Origin: Paraliobacillus sp044383835
Lineage (GTDB): Bacteria; Bacillota; Bacilli; Bacillales; Amphibacillaceae
Length of the DNA stretch: 64,000 nt
Direction: 5' to 3'
NCBI RefSeq assembly: GCF_044383835.1
Contig: NZ_JBISEP010000001.1
Coordinates: 248,001 to 312,000 of the forward strand
Below the pieces are notes generated by a model. It saw nothing but the letters and a program-made list of their open reading frames with translations, was not told where the DNA came from and did no database searches. A program made the translations under genes and the position numbers. This document shows, piece after piece, positions 1 through 8,595 of the stretch (positions within the stretch are counted from its first letter, which is position 1; the number at the start of each line of letters is the position of its first letter).

Positions 1-564
1 TGATGCTAATTGTTGAGCAATTTGTTTGCGCTTAGTTTGAATTTCTTGGTTTACTTCAGCAGATTTTTCTTCTGTTTCTTCTGATGTCTGCTCATTATTA
101 AAAAGCATTTCAAATGGGTTCTTGACTTGAGTTTGTTGTTTTTTTGCAATTGGAACAATTAGCTTGATTAAGCGATCATTTGCATGCTTTCTCGCTCGTT
201 CTTGCACTTGTGACATTTTTTGTTCTTTCACCATTCTAATCGATGTCTCTACCAAATCACGCACCATTGACTCTACATCTCTACCTACGTATCCAACTTC
301 AGTGAATTTTGTTGCTTCTACTTTTAAGAAAGGGGCACCAACTAGTTTGGCTAAACGTCTTGCTATTTCAGTTTTACCTACACCTGTTGGACCAATCATT
401 AAAATATTTTTTGGTACTATTTCATCCTTTATACTATCGTCCAATTTTGAACGACGATAGCGATTTCTCAAAGCTACTGCCACTGACTTTTTCGCTTGCT
501 TTTGACCAATAATAAAACGATCTAATTCTGCGACAATTTGTTTAGGTGACATACCTACATCCAC
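1..564 (-). CDS. hslU: HslU/ClpY, ATPase subunit of HslUV protease (N-terminal part, runs off the window)
   Basis: AAA+ unfoldase that recognises and threads substrates into the HslV peptidase chamber. The 188 visible codons contain the Walker A loop GPTGVGKTE (about residues 58-66), the N-domain RNRYRR segment, and the FTEVGYVGRDVES stretch typical of HslU, then the start of the I domain; the C-terminus lies beyond base 1. The start is taken as GTG at 564 because a GGAGG sits 8 bases upstream (573-577); an in-frame ATG at 552 is the alternative but has no site at good spacing. It follows hslV by 18 bases in the xerC-hslV-hslU operon, where codY would be expected next, outside the window. Confidence 0.95.
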   Translation of the reverse strand, partial: MDVGMSPKQIVAELDRFIIGQKQAKKSVAVALRNRYRRSKLDDSIKDEIVPKNILMIGPTGVGKTEIARRLAKLVGAPFLKVEATKFTEVGYVGRDVESMVRDLVETSIRMVKEQKMSQVQERARKHANDRLIKLIVPIAKKQQTQVKNPFEMLFNNEQTSEETEEKSAEVNQEIQTKRKQIAQQLAS

Positions 565-582
565 CTATAAAACCTCCTTAAA

Positions 583-1128
583 CTAATCAATAACTTCTAA
601 TGTTATTTGATCGTTCGTATAGACACAAATTTCACCAGCAATCTCCAAAGCTGATTGTGCAATTTCTTTCGCGGATTTATCACCACTATAGCGCTTCAAC
701 GCTCTGCCTGCCGCTAACGCATAATTCCCACCCGAACCAATGGCTAAGATACCGTCATCAGGCTCAATTACTTCCCCTGTTCCGGATACTAGAAGTAATG
801 TCTCTTTATTCATCACAATCAACATTGCTTCTAATTTTCGTAACACTTTATCACTTCGCCATTCTTTAGCTAATTCGACTGATGATCGTTGCAAGTTTCC
901 ATTAAAAGTATCTAGTTTCGCCTCGAATTTTTCAAAAAGTGTAAAAGCATCGGCAACAGATCCAGCAAAACCGGCTAATACTTGGCCTTTAAATAATTTA
1001 CGAACTTTCCTTGCAGTATGTTTCATAACGACCGCATTTCCCATCGTCACTTGACCATCACCACTCATCGCACATTGACCGTTATGTTGGACTGCAAAAA
1101 TCGTTGTTGCATGAAACTCATTACTCAT
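583..1128 (-). CDS. hslV: HslV/ClpQ peptidase subunit
   Basis: Proteasome-like peptidase of the two-component HslUV (ClpQY, CodWX) protease. The 181-residue product has the hydrolase core with MSGDGQVTMG near the N-terminus and GSGGNYALAAGRAL near residue 130. E. coli HslV starts its mature chain at the Thr of MTTI; here the equivalent Thr is T8 in HATTIF, preceded by MSNEFHA. B. subtilis ClpQ has a similar extension and is reported to use an N-terminal serine (family knowledge), and Ser2 is present here. The gene lies between xerC (9-base gap) and hslU in one operon. Confidence 0.96.
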   Translation of the reverse strand: MSNEFHATTIFAVQHNGQCAMSGDGQVTMGNAVVMKHTARKVRKLFKGQVLAGFAGSVADAFTLFEKFEAKLDTFNGNLQRSSVELAKEWRSDKVLRKLEAMLIVMNKETLLLVSGTGEVIEPDDGILAIGSGGNYALAAGRALKRYSGDKSAKEIAQSALEIAGEICVYTNDQITLEVID

Positions 1129-1137
1129 CCTATCACC

Positions 1138-2049
1138 TCAATTTCTTTTTGCTCTTGGATGACTATCCATATAAATATGACGTAAACGATCCGTTGTTAC
1201 ATGTGTATAAATTTGTGTAGATGAAAGGTGTTCATGTCCAAGTAGTTCTTGAACACTTCGAAGATCAGCACCTGCATTTAACATATGTGTGGCGAATGAA
1301 TGTCGTAATTTATGTGGGTGTAGTTTAATTGTAAGAGCTGCATCTTCTACCATTTTATTTAAAATTAACCGAATTCCTCTTGATGTAATCGGTCTTCCCC
1401 TTGCATTTAAAAAAACTTTATCTGTGCTTAATTTAGATTTATCTAATAATTTCTTTCTTCCGTCTTCCATGTAATCGGTTAACGCCTTAGCAGCGAAACT
1501 GCCAAATGGAACATACCTTTCTTTTCGACCTTTTCCTAATACTAAAATCGTTTGTAAATCTGAATCAATTGCATTTAGCGTAAGATTAGCGCATTCACTT
1601 ACACGCACTCCCGTAGCATACATCACCTCTAAAATCGCTTGATTTCGTTGACCTAATGGTGTAGAGAGGTCATTAATTAAAAAAAGCTTTTCTAATTCTT
1701 CTTCATATAGAAAATTTGGAAGACGAGATTTATCTTTTGGTAACACAAGTTGCATAAACGGATTATCAGTAACTACATTTTCTCTTTCTAGGTAGGTATA
1801 AAAACTCCTTAAACTAGAGATTTTCCGAGAAACACTAGATCTTGCAAGTGATTTATTATATAAAGTAGTCAAATATAATCGAACCGTTTGATGTGTTACA
1901 TGATGTAAATGCGCGATCCCTTCCGCATATAAAAATTGATAAAATAAATCAATATCTTTTTTGTAGAAATCTATCGTATAATTTGATGCATTTTTTTCTA
2001 TTTGAAGATAGGATTGAAAAGATTGAAGTTGTTTTTTAAATTCGTCCAT
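1138..2049 (-). CDS. xerC: Tyrosine recombinase XerC (CodV)
   Basis: Site-specific recombinase that resolves chromosome dimers at dif with XerD. From the ATG at 2049 the protein is 303 residues. The N-terminal SAM-like core-binding domain covers about 1-100, followed by the catalytic domain with R149 (GVRVSE), K173 (GKGRKERYVP), H246 and R249 (HPHKLRH), H272 (LLGHEHL) and nucleophile Y281. The upstream ATG at 2082 would add 11 residues, but GGAGG five bases before 2049 and the family length favour 2049. It is first in the xerC-hslV-hslU operon, with a consensus promoter about 150 bases upstream. trmFO, which precedes this gene in B. subtilis, is absent. Confidence 0.95.
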   Translation of the reverse strand: MDEFKKQLQSFQSYLQIEKNASNYTIDFYKKDIDLFYQFLYAEGIAHLHHVTHQTVRLYLTTLYNKSLARSSVSRKISSLRSFYTYLERENVVTDNPFMQLVLPKDKSRLPNFLYEEELEKLFLINDLSTPLGQRNQAILEVMYATGVRVSECANLTLNAIDSDLQTILVLGKGRKERYVPFGSFAAKALTDYMEDGRKKLLDKSKLSTDKVFLNARGRPITSRGIRLILNKMVEDAALTIKLHPHKLRHSFATHMLNAGADLRSVQELLGHEHLSSTQIYTHVTTDRLRHIYMDSHPRAKRN

Positions 2050-2195
2050 TTGCACCTCCACTAAGCGATTAAAGCTTAACATAACTATACTGACGATGCA
2101 ATAAATTTTACCAAATTACCGAAAAATTCTGAAAGGTTTTCACTATTAAAGTTTGATGCATTTTTCTGTAAAGCAATATTACTTACCAATCGAGA

Positions 2196-2224
2196 ATTAT
2201 AGCCTGTTGTATCTTAGATGTCAA
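2196..2224 (-). promoter_or_regulatory. Sigma-A promoter of xerC-hslV-hslU operon
   Basis: On the minus strand a perfect TTGACA (2219-2224) is followed after 17 bases by a perfect TATAAT (2196-2201). Transcription would start near 2189, leaving a leader of about 140 bases before xerC. This is the strongest promoter match in the window. The 2050-2419 gap holds no gene; it contains this promoter, a weak CodY-like box at 2123-2137 and the topA terminator. Confidence 0.85.
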
Positions 2225-2380
2225 ACAATATTTTTAATAGGATCATTTTTCGCACTATTAAGATTAATCATTACTATTGATTTCCTGTTTTTTAATGTCC
2301 TAAACCATTTTTATTTAAACTAAACAAACTTGAAAATTTTCATGTTCTTATAAATCACCCCTTACTATTAAGAAGCATAT

Positions 2381-2410
2381 GAAAAAGAAGTTGCCCTCAG
2401 GCAACTTCTT
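2381..2410 (-). terminator. Rho-independent terminator of topA
   Basis: A perfect 11-bp stem (2385-2395 with 2400-2410) with a 4-base loop is followed on the minus strand by a T-rich run. It lies 9 bases past the topA stop and separates topA from the xerC operon. Confidence 0.9.
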
Positions 2411-2419
2411 AATAGTCAT

Positions 2420-4498
2420 TTATTTCTGTGCTTCTTCTTTATAATCACAAGAAGAACATTGTATTTGCACGCCTTTTTTAGATTTTTTCTCTACGAGTAA
2501 ACTTTGACATTTCGGACATGGACGAGCAATTGGTTTTTCCCAAGATAAGAAGTCGCATTCCGGATAATTATCACATCCATAAAACGTACGTCGCTTCTTT
2601 GATTTTCTTTCTACGATATTACCTGTTTTACAGCTTGGACATTTTACCCCTATTTCTTTAAGTATTGGCTTCGTATTGCGACAGTCGGGAAAATTAGAAC
2701 ACGCTAGGAATTTTCCATATCTCCCCATTTTATAAACCATTTCATGACCACATTTTTCACAGTCAATACCTGCTGGTTCATCTCTAATTTCTATTTTTTC
2801 CATTTCTTCTTCTGCTATTTTTAAACGTTTTTCAAAACCTTGGTAGAACTGATCAATTATTTCTACCCAATCTATCTTCCCGTCTTCGATATCGTCTAAA
2901 TCACCCTCCATTTTCACTGTGAAATCAACATCTATAATTTGAGGGAAAAATTCTTTTATTAAGTCAATAACGATTTCTCCTAATTCAGTCGGTACAAATC
3001 TTTTATTATCTAGCGAGACATAACCTCTTCGTTGAATCGTGTCTAAGGTTGGAGCATACGTAGACGGTCTTCCTATTCCCTGTTCTTCCATAACTTTTAC
3101 TAGTCTTGCTTCTGTATATCGTGGTGGCGGCTGAGTGAAGTGTTGATTTGGCTTAATCTCTTTTGCTTCCACAACCATGCCTTCCTCTAATTCAGGCAAA
3201 AATTTATCTTCTTCTTTTTTATTATCATCTGTTCCTTCAATATATACTTTCATAAATCCTTTAAATTTAATTTTGGATCCACTTGCTCTAAACATTACAC
3301 CATTTTGGCTCATCGTAACGGTCATAGTATCCATAACGGCTGGTGCCATCAAACAAGCAATGAAACGATCCCATATTAGTTTATACAAGCGATATTGATC
3401 TCTAGTCAATATCGTTTTCAGTGTACTTGGATTGCGAAAAGCCGATGTTGGTCGGATTGCTTCATGCGCATCTTGCGCTCCATCTGATCGCTTTTTTTCA
3501 GTTACATTTCCAATGTAACTCTCACCATAATTTTCACTAATATAATTCTTACCTTCTTGCTTTGCTATATTAGACAATCTAGTAGAATCTGTACGCATAT
3601 AAGTGATTAATCCTGTAATTCCACCATCTTTTTTTCCTAAATCAATTCCTTCATACAATTGCTGTGCCACCATCATTGTTTTTTTAGCTCTGAAATTTAA
3701 TTTCCGAGCCGCTTCTTGCTGTAATGATGATGTCGTAAAAGGAGCAGAAGGGTTTCGTTTTCTTTCTTTTTTCTGTACTTTATCAACTTTGTATTGATTA
3801 CTTGTTAATTTGGCTTGTATTTTTTCAACTACTTCTTTGTTAGGTAATTTTGTTTTTTTACCATCAATACCGTAAAAAGAACCTTCAAAGCTAGAAGTAC
3901 CTTTCATAAATATGCCATCAATAGACCAATATTCTTCTGGTTTAAATTGATTAATCTCTCTTTCTCTATCAATAATCATTTTTACTGCAACCGACTGAAC
4001 ACGTCCTGCGCTTAGTCCTTTTTTAACCTTTTTCCACAATAATGGGCTAATATTATAACCGACTAAGCGATCAAGAATTCTCCTTGCTTGCTGTGCATCA
4101 ACTAAATCCATATTAATTTTTCTTGGATGTTTGAAAGATTCTTTTATTGCATCTTTTGTGATTTCATTGAAAACGACACGACACTCAGAATGTTGATCGA
4201 TATCCAAACTATGTGCAAGGTGCCAAGCAATTGCTTCACCTTCCCTATCAGGGTCAGCAGCAAGATAAACTTTTTTCGCTTTTTTGGCAGCGGTTTTCAA
4301 TTCTTTTAAGACAGGACCTTTCCCGCGAATTGTGATGTACTTTGGGGTAAAGTCATTTTTTTCATCAACACCCATTTGGCTTTTCGGTAAGTCACGTACA
4401 TGACCCATCGATGCTTTTACCCTGTATTTTTTTCCCAAATAACGTTCAATTGTTTTTGCCTTAGCAGGTGATTCTACTATTACTAAATAATCTGACAT
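2420..4498 (-). CDS. topA: DNA topoisomerase I (type IA)
   Basis: Relaxes negatively supercoiled DNA through a transient 5'-phosphotyrosine. The 692-residue protein has a Toprim domain with E9 (VESPAK) and the DPDREGE metal motif at 82-88, the catalytic Tyr at about 300 in LITYMRTDSTR, and three C-terminal Cys4 zinc-binding modules in the last 120 residues. Length matches B. subtilis TopA. The ATG has a GGGAGG site 7 bases upstream, and that site forms a short palindrome with a CCTCC immediately before it. It follows dprA as in B. subtilis; a terminator directly downstream ends the unit. Confidence 0.97.
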   Translation of the reverse strand: MSDYLVIVESPAKAKTIERYLGKKYRVKASMGHVRDLPKSQMGVDEKNDFTPKYITIRGKGPVLKELKTAAKKAKKVYLAADPDREGEAIAWHLAHSLDIDQHSECRVVFNEITKDAIKESFKHPRKINMDLVDAQQARRILDRLVGYNISPLLWKKVKKGLSAGRVQSVAVKMIIDREREINQFKPEEYWSIDGIFMKGTSSFEGSFYGIDGKKTKLPNKEVVEKIQAKLTSNQYKVDKVQKKERKRNPSAPFTTSSLQQEAARKLNFRAKKTMMVAQQLYEGIDLGKKDGGITGLITYMRTDSTRLSNIAKQEGKNYISENYGESYIGNVTEKKRSDGAQDAHEAIRPTSAFRNPSTLKTILTRDQYRLYKLIWDRFIACLMAPAVMDTMTVTMSQNGVMFRASGSKIKFKGFMKVYIEGTDDNKKEEDKFLPELEEGMVVEAKEIKPNQHFTQPPPRYTEARLVKVMEEQGIGRPSTYAPTLDTIQRRGYVSLDNKRFVPTELGEIVIDLIKEFFPQIIDVDFTVKMEGDLDDIEDGKIDWVEIIDQFYQGFEKRLKIAEEEMEKIEIRDEPAGIDCEKCGHEMVYKMGRYGKFLACSNFPDCRNTKPILKEIGVKCPSCKTGNIVERKSKKRRTFYGCDNYPECDFLSWEKPIARPCPKCQSLLVEKKSKKGVQIQCSSCDYKEEAQK

Positions 4499-4551
4499 TT
4501 CATTTCCTCCCAGGAGGGTTTCTTCTTTTATCTATTTGATAAATCTTCACT

Positions 4552-4581
4552 ATTATTAAATACTTCTCACCACTTTGTCAA
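4552..4581 (-). promoter_or_regulatory. Candidate sigma-A promoter of topA
   Basis: Minus-strand TTGACA (4576-4581) is followed after 18 bases by AATAAT (4552-4557), or after 17 by TAATAA. It lies in the 121-base gap between dprA and topA, giving a leader of about 45 bases. There is no terminator between the two genes, so dprA read-through is also possible. Confidence 0.55.
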
Positions 4582-4619
4582 ACATAACCTGTTTTATTTG
4601 ATTAAAAATAAGCTTCATA

Positions 4620-5531
4620 TTAATGATTATTCATCAAATTCAGTCCCCATTTTTCCTGGATTTGGTTCCAATCCTCAATTAAATCATAGGTGTTTTGAAC
4701 TAACTTCGCGCCATCTTGAATCATTTTATGACAACCTTGTGTCTGGGATAATAAAGGGTTTCCTGGTACAGCATAAACTTCTCTACCTTGTTCCAAAGCT
4801 TGATCTACAGTGATTAATGAGCCACTTTTTTCTTTTGCTTCAATTACAATAGTTCCAAAGCTTAATCCACTAATAATTCGATTCCTTTCTGGGAAATGAT
4901 ATTTTTTCGGAGGTATATCTGGAGGGTATTCAGAAATGACTAATTGGTTCGTAATTAACTTTTCAAATAATGCTTCATGCTGCTTTGGATAAACATGATT
5001 CAAACCGCTTCCGAGAACTGCAATTGTTTTACCTTGATAATAATGTGCTAAACGATGCGCGAACCCATCAATTCCTAAAGCCATTCCACTAACAAACAAC
5101 CACTCTTGTTTAATTAATGGCCCTAAAATTGACAACATTTTAAACTTTGCCTCTTTTGAAGGATTCCTTGTTCCCACAACACTTAATGATGGTTGATACG
5201 TTAACAAATCTCTTTGTCCAAGTCCATATAAAACAAGTGGTGGGTCGGGGATACACCTCAATGATGACGGATAATCTTCATCCGATATCGTCCAAACATG
5301 ATATTTTTCTAGATCATTTTGTACTTTTTCTAAAATTTTGGAATTATAAAGGTTGGAATATAATCTATCCGCTTGATCTTTTGAAATAAAGAGCGATGCT
5401 TGCATGTCTGTTGGAGTCCATTTATAGAGGTGATCTAGGGTTGGGTCTTGCTGTAAAAATCGATGAATCAGTTTTCTTGAAGTGAAACAAGCGTGATAAA
5501 GATGAATAAGACGAAAGCGCATGTGTTGCAA
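4620..5531 (-). CDS. dprA: DprA/Smf DNA-processing protein
   Basis: Loads RecA on incoming single-stranded DNA during natural transformation. The 303-residue product carries the Rossmann-like DprA core: SVVGTRNPS, then GMALGIDGFAH, AVLGSGLNHVYPKQ and FPERNRIISGLS, in family order. The start is TTG at 5531, chosen because AGGAG (5541-5545) lies 9 bases upstream, while the next ATG (5522) is 18 bases away. Downstream is topA. Upstream, sucCD (expected here from B. subtilis) is missing and a hairpin ends seven bases before the ribosome binding site. Confidence 0.95.
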   Translation of the reverse strand: MQHMRFRLIHLYHACFTSRKLIHRFLQQDPTLDHLYKWTPTDMQASLFISKDQADRLYSNLYNSKILEKVQNDLEKYHVWTISDEDYPSSLRCIPDPPLVLYGLGQRDLLTYQPSLSVVGTRNPSKEAKFKMLSILGPLIKQEWLFVSGMALGIDGFAHRLAHYYQGKTIAVLGSGLNHVYPKQHEALFEKLITNQLVISEYPPDIPPKKYHFPERNRIISGLSFGTIVIEAKEKSGSLITVDQALEQGREVYAVPGNPLLSQTQGCHKMIQDGAKLVQNTYDLIEDWNQIQEKWGLNLMNNH

Positions 5532-5551
5532 TATACTTCACTCCTAATTGA

Positions 5552-5591
5552 AAACAACTCAGCTTGCTAGATTCCTATTGCTGAGTTGTTT
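5552..5591 (-). terminator. Hairpin between ylqH and dprA, probable terminator or attenuator
   Basis: A perfect 12-bp stem (5552-5563 with 5580-5591) and 16-base loop lie between the ylqH stop and dprA. A short T-rich run follows on the minus strand. Only 49 bases separate the ylqH stop from it, with no clear promoter, so dprA may depend on read-through. Confidence 0.6.
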
Positions 5592-5640
5592 CATGCTTTT
5601 TTGTATATAGCTTTATTGTATAAAAGCACTGTATGTTTGT

Positions 5641-5928
5641 CTATTCATTTTTTTCTATATTGGTTTGCTTATCCACTTGATAAATGAAAGCAAATACTTC
5701 TGCGACAGCTTGATATAGTTCCTCTGGAATCTTTTCATTTATATTTAATTTTGCTAATAACTCGATTAAAGTATGATCCTCTTGAATAGGAACGTTAGCA
5801 TTTTTAGCTCGTTCTATAATTTCCTCTGCTATTAAACCAGTTCCTGTTGCGGATACTTTAGGAGCTGTATTTTTTTGTTCATCATAACTTAAAGCTACTG
5901 CTTTTTTTGGTTTGTACTTTTCTGTCAT
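5641..5928 (-). CDS. ylqH: FlhB C-terminal-domain-like protein (YlqH family)
   Basis: A 95-residue protein resembling the cytoplasmic C-terminal domain of the flagellar export component FlhB/YscU: AVALSYD near residue 10, IAEEIIERAKNANVPI, and IPEELYQAVAEVFAFIYQ at the end. It has no membrane domain and lacks the NPTH autocleavage motif of true FlhB. Such stand-alone paralogues are known in Bacillaceae, and their role in flagellar export is inferred. Its ATG overlaps the end of ylqG by 4 bases (ATGA), so the two are probably translationally coupled. A hairpin follows. Confidence 0.88.
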   Translation of the reverse strand: MTEKYKPKKAVALSYDEQKNTAPKVSATGTGLIAEEIIERAKNANVPIQEDHTLIELLAKLNINEKIPEELYQAVAEVFAFIYQVDKQTNIEKNE

Positions 5929-7706
5929 ACCCGAACATCCACTCCTGTTTTAGAAACAATATGATTCTTTGTTTTCAATAATTGATGCTCTATCTCTTCA
6001 GAAAATTGCTTGAATTGAATTGACATTAATTTATATTCTTTGTTTTGTAGACCGTCTTGAAGCATCGGCTCTAACTGATCAAGCAATGGAATAATTTCTT
6101 GATTTTTATTATATACAGTTAAATTAATTTTTCGATTTAAAACTGACATATCAATGCATGTATCACCGATTTTTTCCAAAGATAAAAAAAAGACAATATG
6201 ACAGTAATCTGGATCAATCTGATTACTCTCATTCTTTTTACTATCCATATTAATTGTTATATTTTGATTAGATCCTAAAAATCCCGGCAATTGAACACTA
6301 GTTTGGATGAACGCTCCTTCTTCCTGCACACTGGACAATTGCAATCCATTTAATGTATTGATCAACTGTTCAGATTCGCCTGTTTTTGCTGATGAAGCTT
6401 GCAAGAGCAACTGCTTTAGCGAAAAATTGTGTTTTAATTCAACTACATCATTTTTCGCTAATTGGTATTCATCAAGGACACCTGAAAAATTCAAAAAATG
6501 TTTTAGTTGTAATAAAAATTGATCTTTTGTGCTTATTACATTATTTCTTGTTAATGTTAAAAGTTCAATCACTTTATTTTCAGCTTGTTGTGGCAGTTGT
6601 TGATCTGCCACGCTTTTCAAGGTTGACAAAACAGGTTCTATGTTTTTCCATTCTGGATTCAATCTCCAATTAGTAAACGCTGCCCGCTCATTAACAGGAA
6701 ATAAACTAGCTAATCTAGTACCTAAATGATATTTATCTAAAAATACTTGTAACTGTCGTTGCGCTTTAGTTTGAAGCTCATGATTTTTTCCAGAATGAAC
6801 CATGGATTCCACTATCTTTTTAAATTGTGACATTTGCTGGTCTGTCAAACCTAACTGCCTTGAAAATGTTTCACCAAATTTTTTACTAATGTAGTTTTCC
6901 CCATGTTGATTCACTATTGATTGAAGCTGATTTTTTATCTCTTTTGTTTGAGTAGTATCTAAATGATTATCTAATAAACCAACTTGCTTCAAAGTGTGTA
7001 ACATCGCTTGATCTCCCTGATTCATTTGTTGCTGAATCAACTGAACGACTTTTGACATATCTCGATTACTAGTCATTCCATAAATCATACTTTCAATACG
7101 ATTTAATAACAATTGTTTATCTTTGATTGGCTGATTACTGGACTGCAATTGTTGATAGATCTGATAAAGCTGTTGCTGAATAGATTCCGTTTTTACACTC
7201 GTTAATGATCGATAAACAGAAGTGGTAATCGGCAATTGTTTTGCCATCATATCCAACAAAAATGGCATAGATGTTTTTATATTGTTTTGTTTTAATTCTA
7301 ATGCTTGTCCCAGGCTTCTAGGGTTAAAAGTAATTTGTGATTGAATTAATTTTTGAATGAATTGTAAGTTTTCTTTTGTCATTGGCAATTGGAGTTGTTT
7401 TAACAAAGCCGCTGCTTGCTTCTCTAATGATTGCTTTCCTGATTGATCTATCAGTACTTTTAGATGCAATAGTTGATCATTTTCTTGTACTTGAAACCAA
7501 TAGTTATTTTTTAAAGTTAATGCCGTTTTTAACTGTGCAATAACTTGCTGGTCTCCTAGTTGAATCATCGCTCTTTGATTAGGATAAATCTCTAGCACTT
7601 TTCCCGATACTATTTGCCCAACTCTTAATGTATTTACTTTCGCTTGAGTCTGGTTCATTGTTAATAAACGAGATGTAGAAAATGAATGCGATGAATAAAT
7701 AGACAA
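5925..7706 (-). CDS. ylqG: YlqG-like protein with FliK-type C-terminal domain
   Basis: A 593-residue protein with a small N-terminal beta-rich segment (LRVGQIVSGKVLEIYPN), a long Gln-rich helical middle of low complexity, and a C-terminal region (about 470-590) like flagellar hook-length control FliK C-domains: CHIVFFLSLEKIGDTCIDM followed by an NLTVYN stretch. It sits between rnhB and ylqH exactly as in B. subtilis. A role related to flagellar export or hook length is an inference from that domain and from its coupling to an FlhB-like gene. An internal Met at residue 17 is an alternative start. Confidence 0.82.
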   Translation of the reverse strand: MSIYSSHSFSTSRLLTMNQTQAKVNTLRVGQIVSGKVLEIYPNQRAMIQLGDQQVIAQLKTALTLKNNYWFQVQENDQLLHLKVLIDQSGKQSLEKQAAALLKQLQLPMTKENLQFIQKLIQSQITFNPRSLGQALELKQNNIKTSMPFLLDMMAKQLPITTSVYRSLTSVKTESIQQQLYQIYQQLQSSNQPIKDKQLLLNRIESMIYGMTSNRDMSKVVQLIQQQMNQGDQAMLHTLKQVGLLDNHLDTTQTKEIKNQLQSIVNQHGENYISKKFGETFSRQLGLTDQQMSQFKKIVESMVHSGKNHELQTKAQRQLQVFLDKYHLGTRLASLFPVNERAAFTNWRLNPEWKNIEPVLSTLKSVADQQLPQQAENKVIELLTLTRNNVISTKDQFLLQLKHFLNFSGVLDEYQLAKNDVVELKHNFSLKQLLLQASSAKTGESEQLINTLNGLQLSSVQEEGAFIQTSVQLPGFLGSNQNITINMDSKKNESNQIDPDYCHIVFFLSLEKIGDTCIDMSVLNRKINLTVYNKNQEIIPLLDQLEPMLQDGLQNKEYKLMSIQFKQFSEEIEHQLLKTKNHIVSKTGVDVRV

Positions 7707-7722
7707 TTTAAATTCTCCCTTC

Positions 7723-8484
7723 TTATCGTTTCATTGGAGCAAAAGATTGTCGGTGATAAGGAGTAATTCCATACTGTTCTAATGCTTCTAAATGCGCTTT
7801 TGTTCCGTAGCCTTGATTTTGATTAAATTTATAATTTGGGAATTGATTGTGTAGTTTAGACATCATATCGTCACGTTTTACTTTAGCTAATATACTTGCT
7901 GCCGCAATACTAACACTTTTTTGATCACCTTTAATGATTGAATCTGTAGAATAAGGTAAATCAGCAAGATCCATTGCATCAATCAATAAATGATCTGGTT
8001 GAATAGAGAGAGTTTCCACCGCTTGTTTCATCGCTTGAATTGTTGCTTGATAAATATTTATTTGATCAATAATTTCGTTGTCTATGATGCCAAAACTATA
8101 AGAAATTGCTTCTTTTTGAATTTGATAATAAAAAGACTCCCGCTTCTGACGAGACATTTTTTTTGAATCATTGATGCCAGGAAAATAAGATTTGGGGTCT
8201 AGAATAACAGCAGCCGCAACAACTGGCCCGGCTAAAGGACCTCTACCTACTTCATCAATACCAACTACATATTTCTTTCCTTGCGCATAACACTTACGTT
8301 CGTATGTCATCATTTCATTATATTCAGATCTTAGCTTCTGCTCTTGATCGATTCTTTTATAGTATTGCTCTATAGCTCTTTGCACGCCTTTTCGATTATC
8401 TTTTTTTAGCAGCTGTAATTGTTGTTCTGTTAACATAGTCTCCGTCAACCACTTTTTCATTTCTTTCACTGATTTTTGTTCCAT
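7723..8484 (-). CDS. rnhB: Ribonuclease HII
   Basis: Cleaves the RNA strand of RNA-DNA hybrids and initiates removal of single ribonucleotides from DNA. The 253-residue protein has the catalytic GIDEVGRGPLAGPVV motif (D77, E78), the third acidic residue in LLIDAMDL (about D169), and the KSVSIAAASILAKVKRD segment. It carries the N-terminal helical extension of about 70 residues usual for Bacillus RNase HII. The gene starts its own unit just after the rbgA terminator and leads into ylqG-ylqH. Confidence 0.97.
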   Translation of the reverse strand: MEQKSVKEMKKWLTETMLTEQQLQLLKKDNRKGVQRAIEQYYKRIDQEQKLRSEYNEMMTYERKCYAQGKKYVVGIDEVGRGPLAGPVVAAAVILDPKSYFPGINDSKKMSRQKRESFYYQIQKEAISYSFGIIDNEIIDQINIYQATIQAMKQAVETLSIQPDHLLIDAMDLADLPYSTDSIIKGDQKSVSIAAASILAKVKRDDMMSKLHNQFPNYKFNQNQGYGTKAHLEALEQYGITPYHRQSFAPMKR

Positions 8485-8530
8485 AATATCTTATTCCCCC
8501 ATTTTATCTATTTATCGACATACTTCAAAA

Positions 8531-8561
8531 AAAATAAAGACATTCCAAAAATGAATGTCTT
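8531..8561 (-). terminator. Rho-independent terminator of the lepB-rbgA unit
   Basis: A perfect 9-bp stem (8537-8545 with 8553-8561), 7-base loop, and a long minus-strand T run interrupted by one A. It lies 35 bases past the rbgA stop. Confidence 0.9.
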
Positions 8562-8595
8562 CATGATTAATTTAATAAGCTATTCTCGCTTAAAA

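Noticed and set aside
2328..2347. Second CodY-like box around GAAAATTTTC
   Set aside because: Only one half matches; five or more mismatches remain on both strands.
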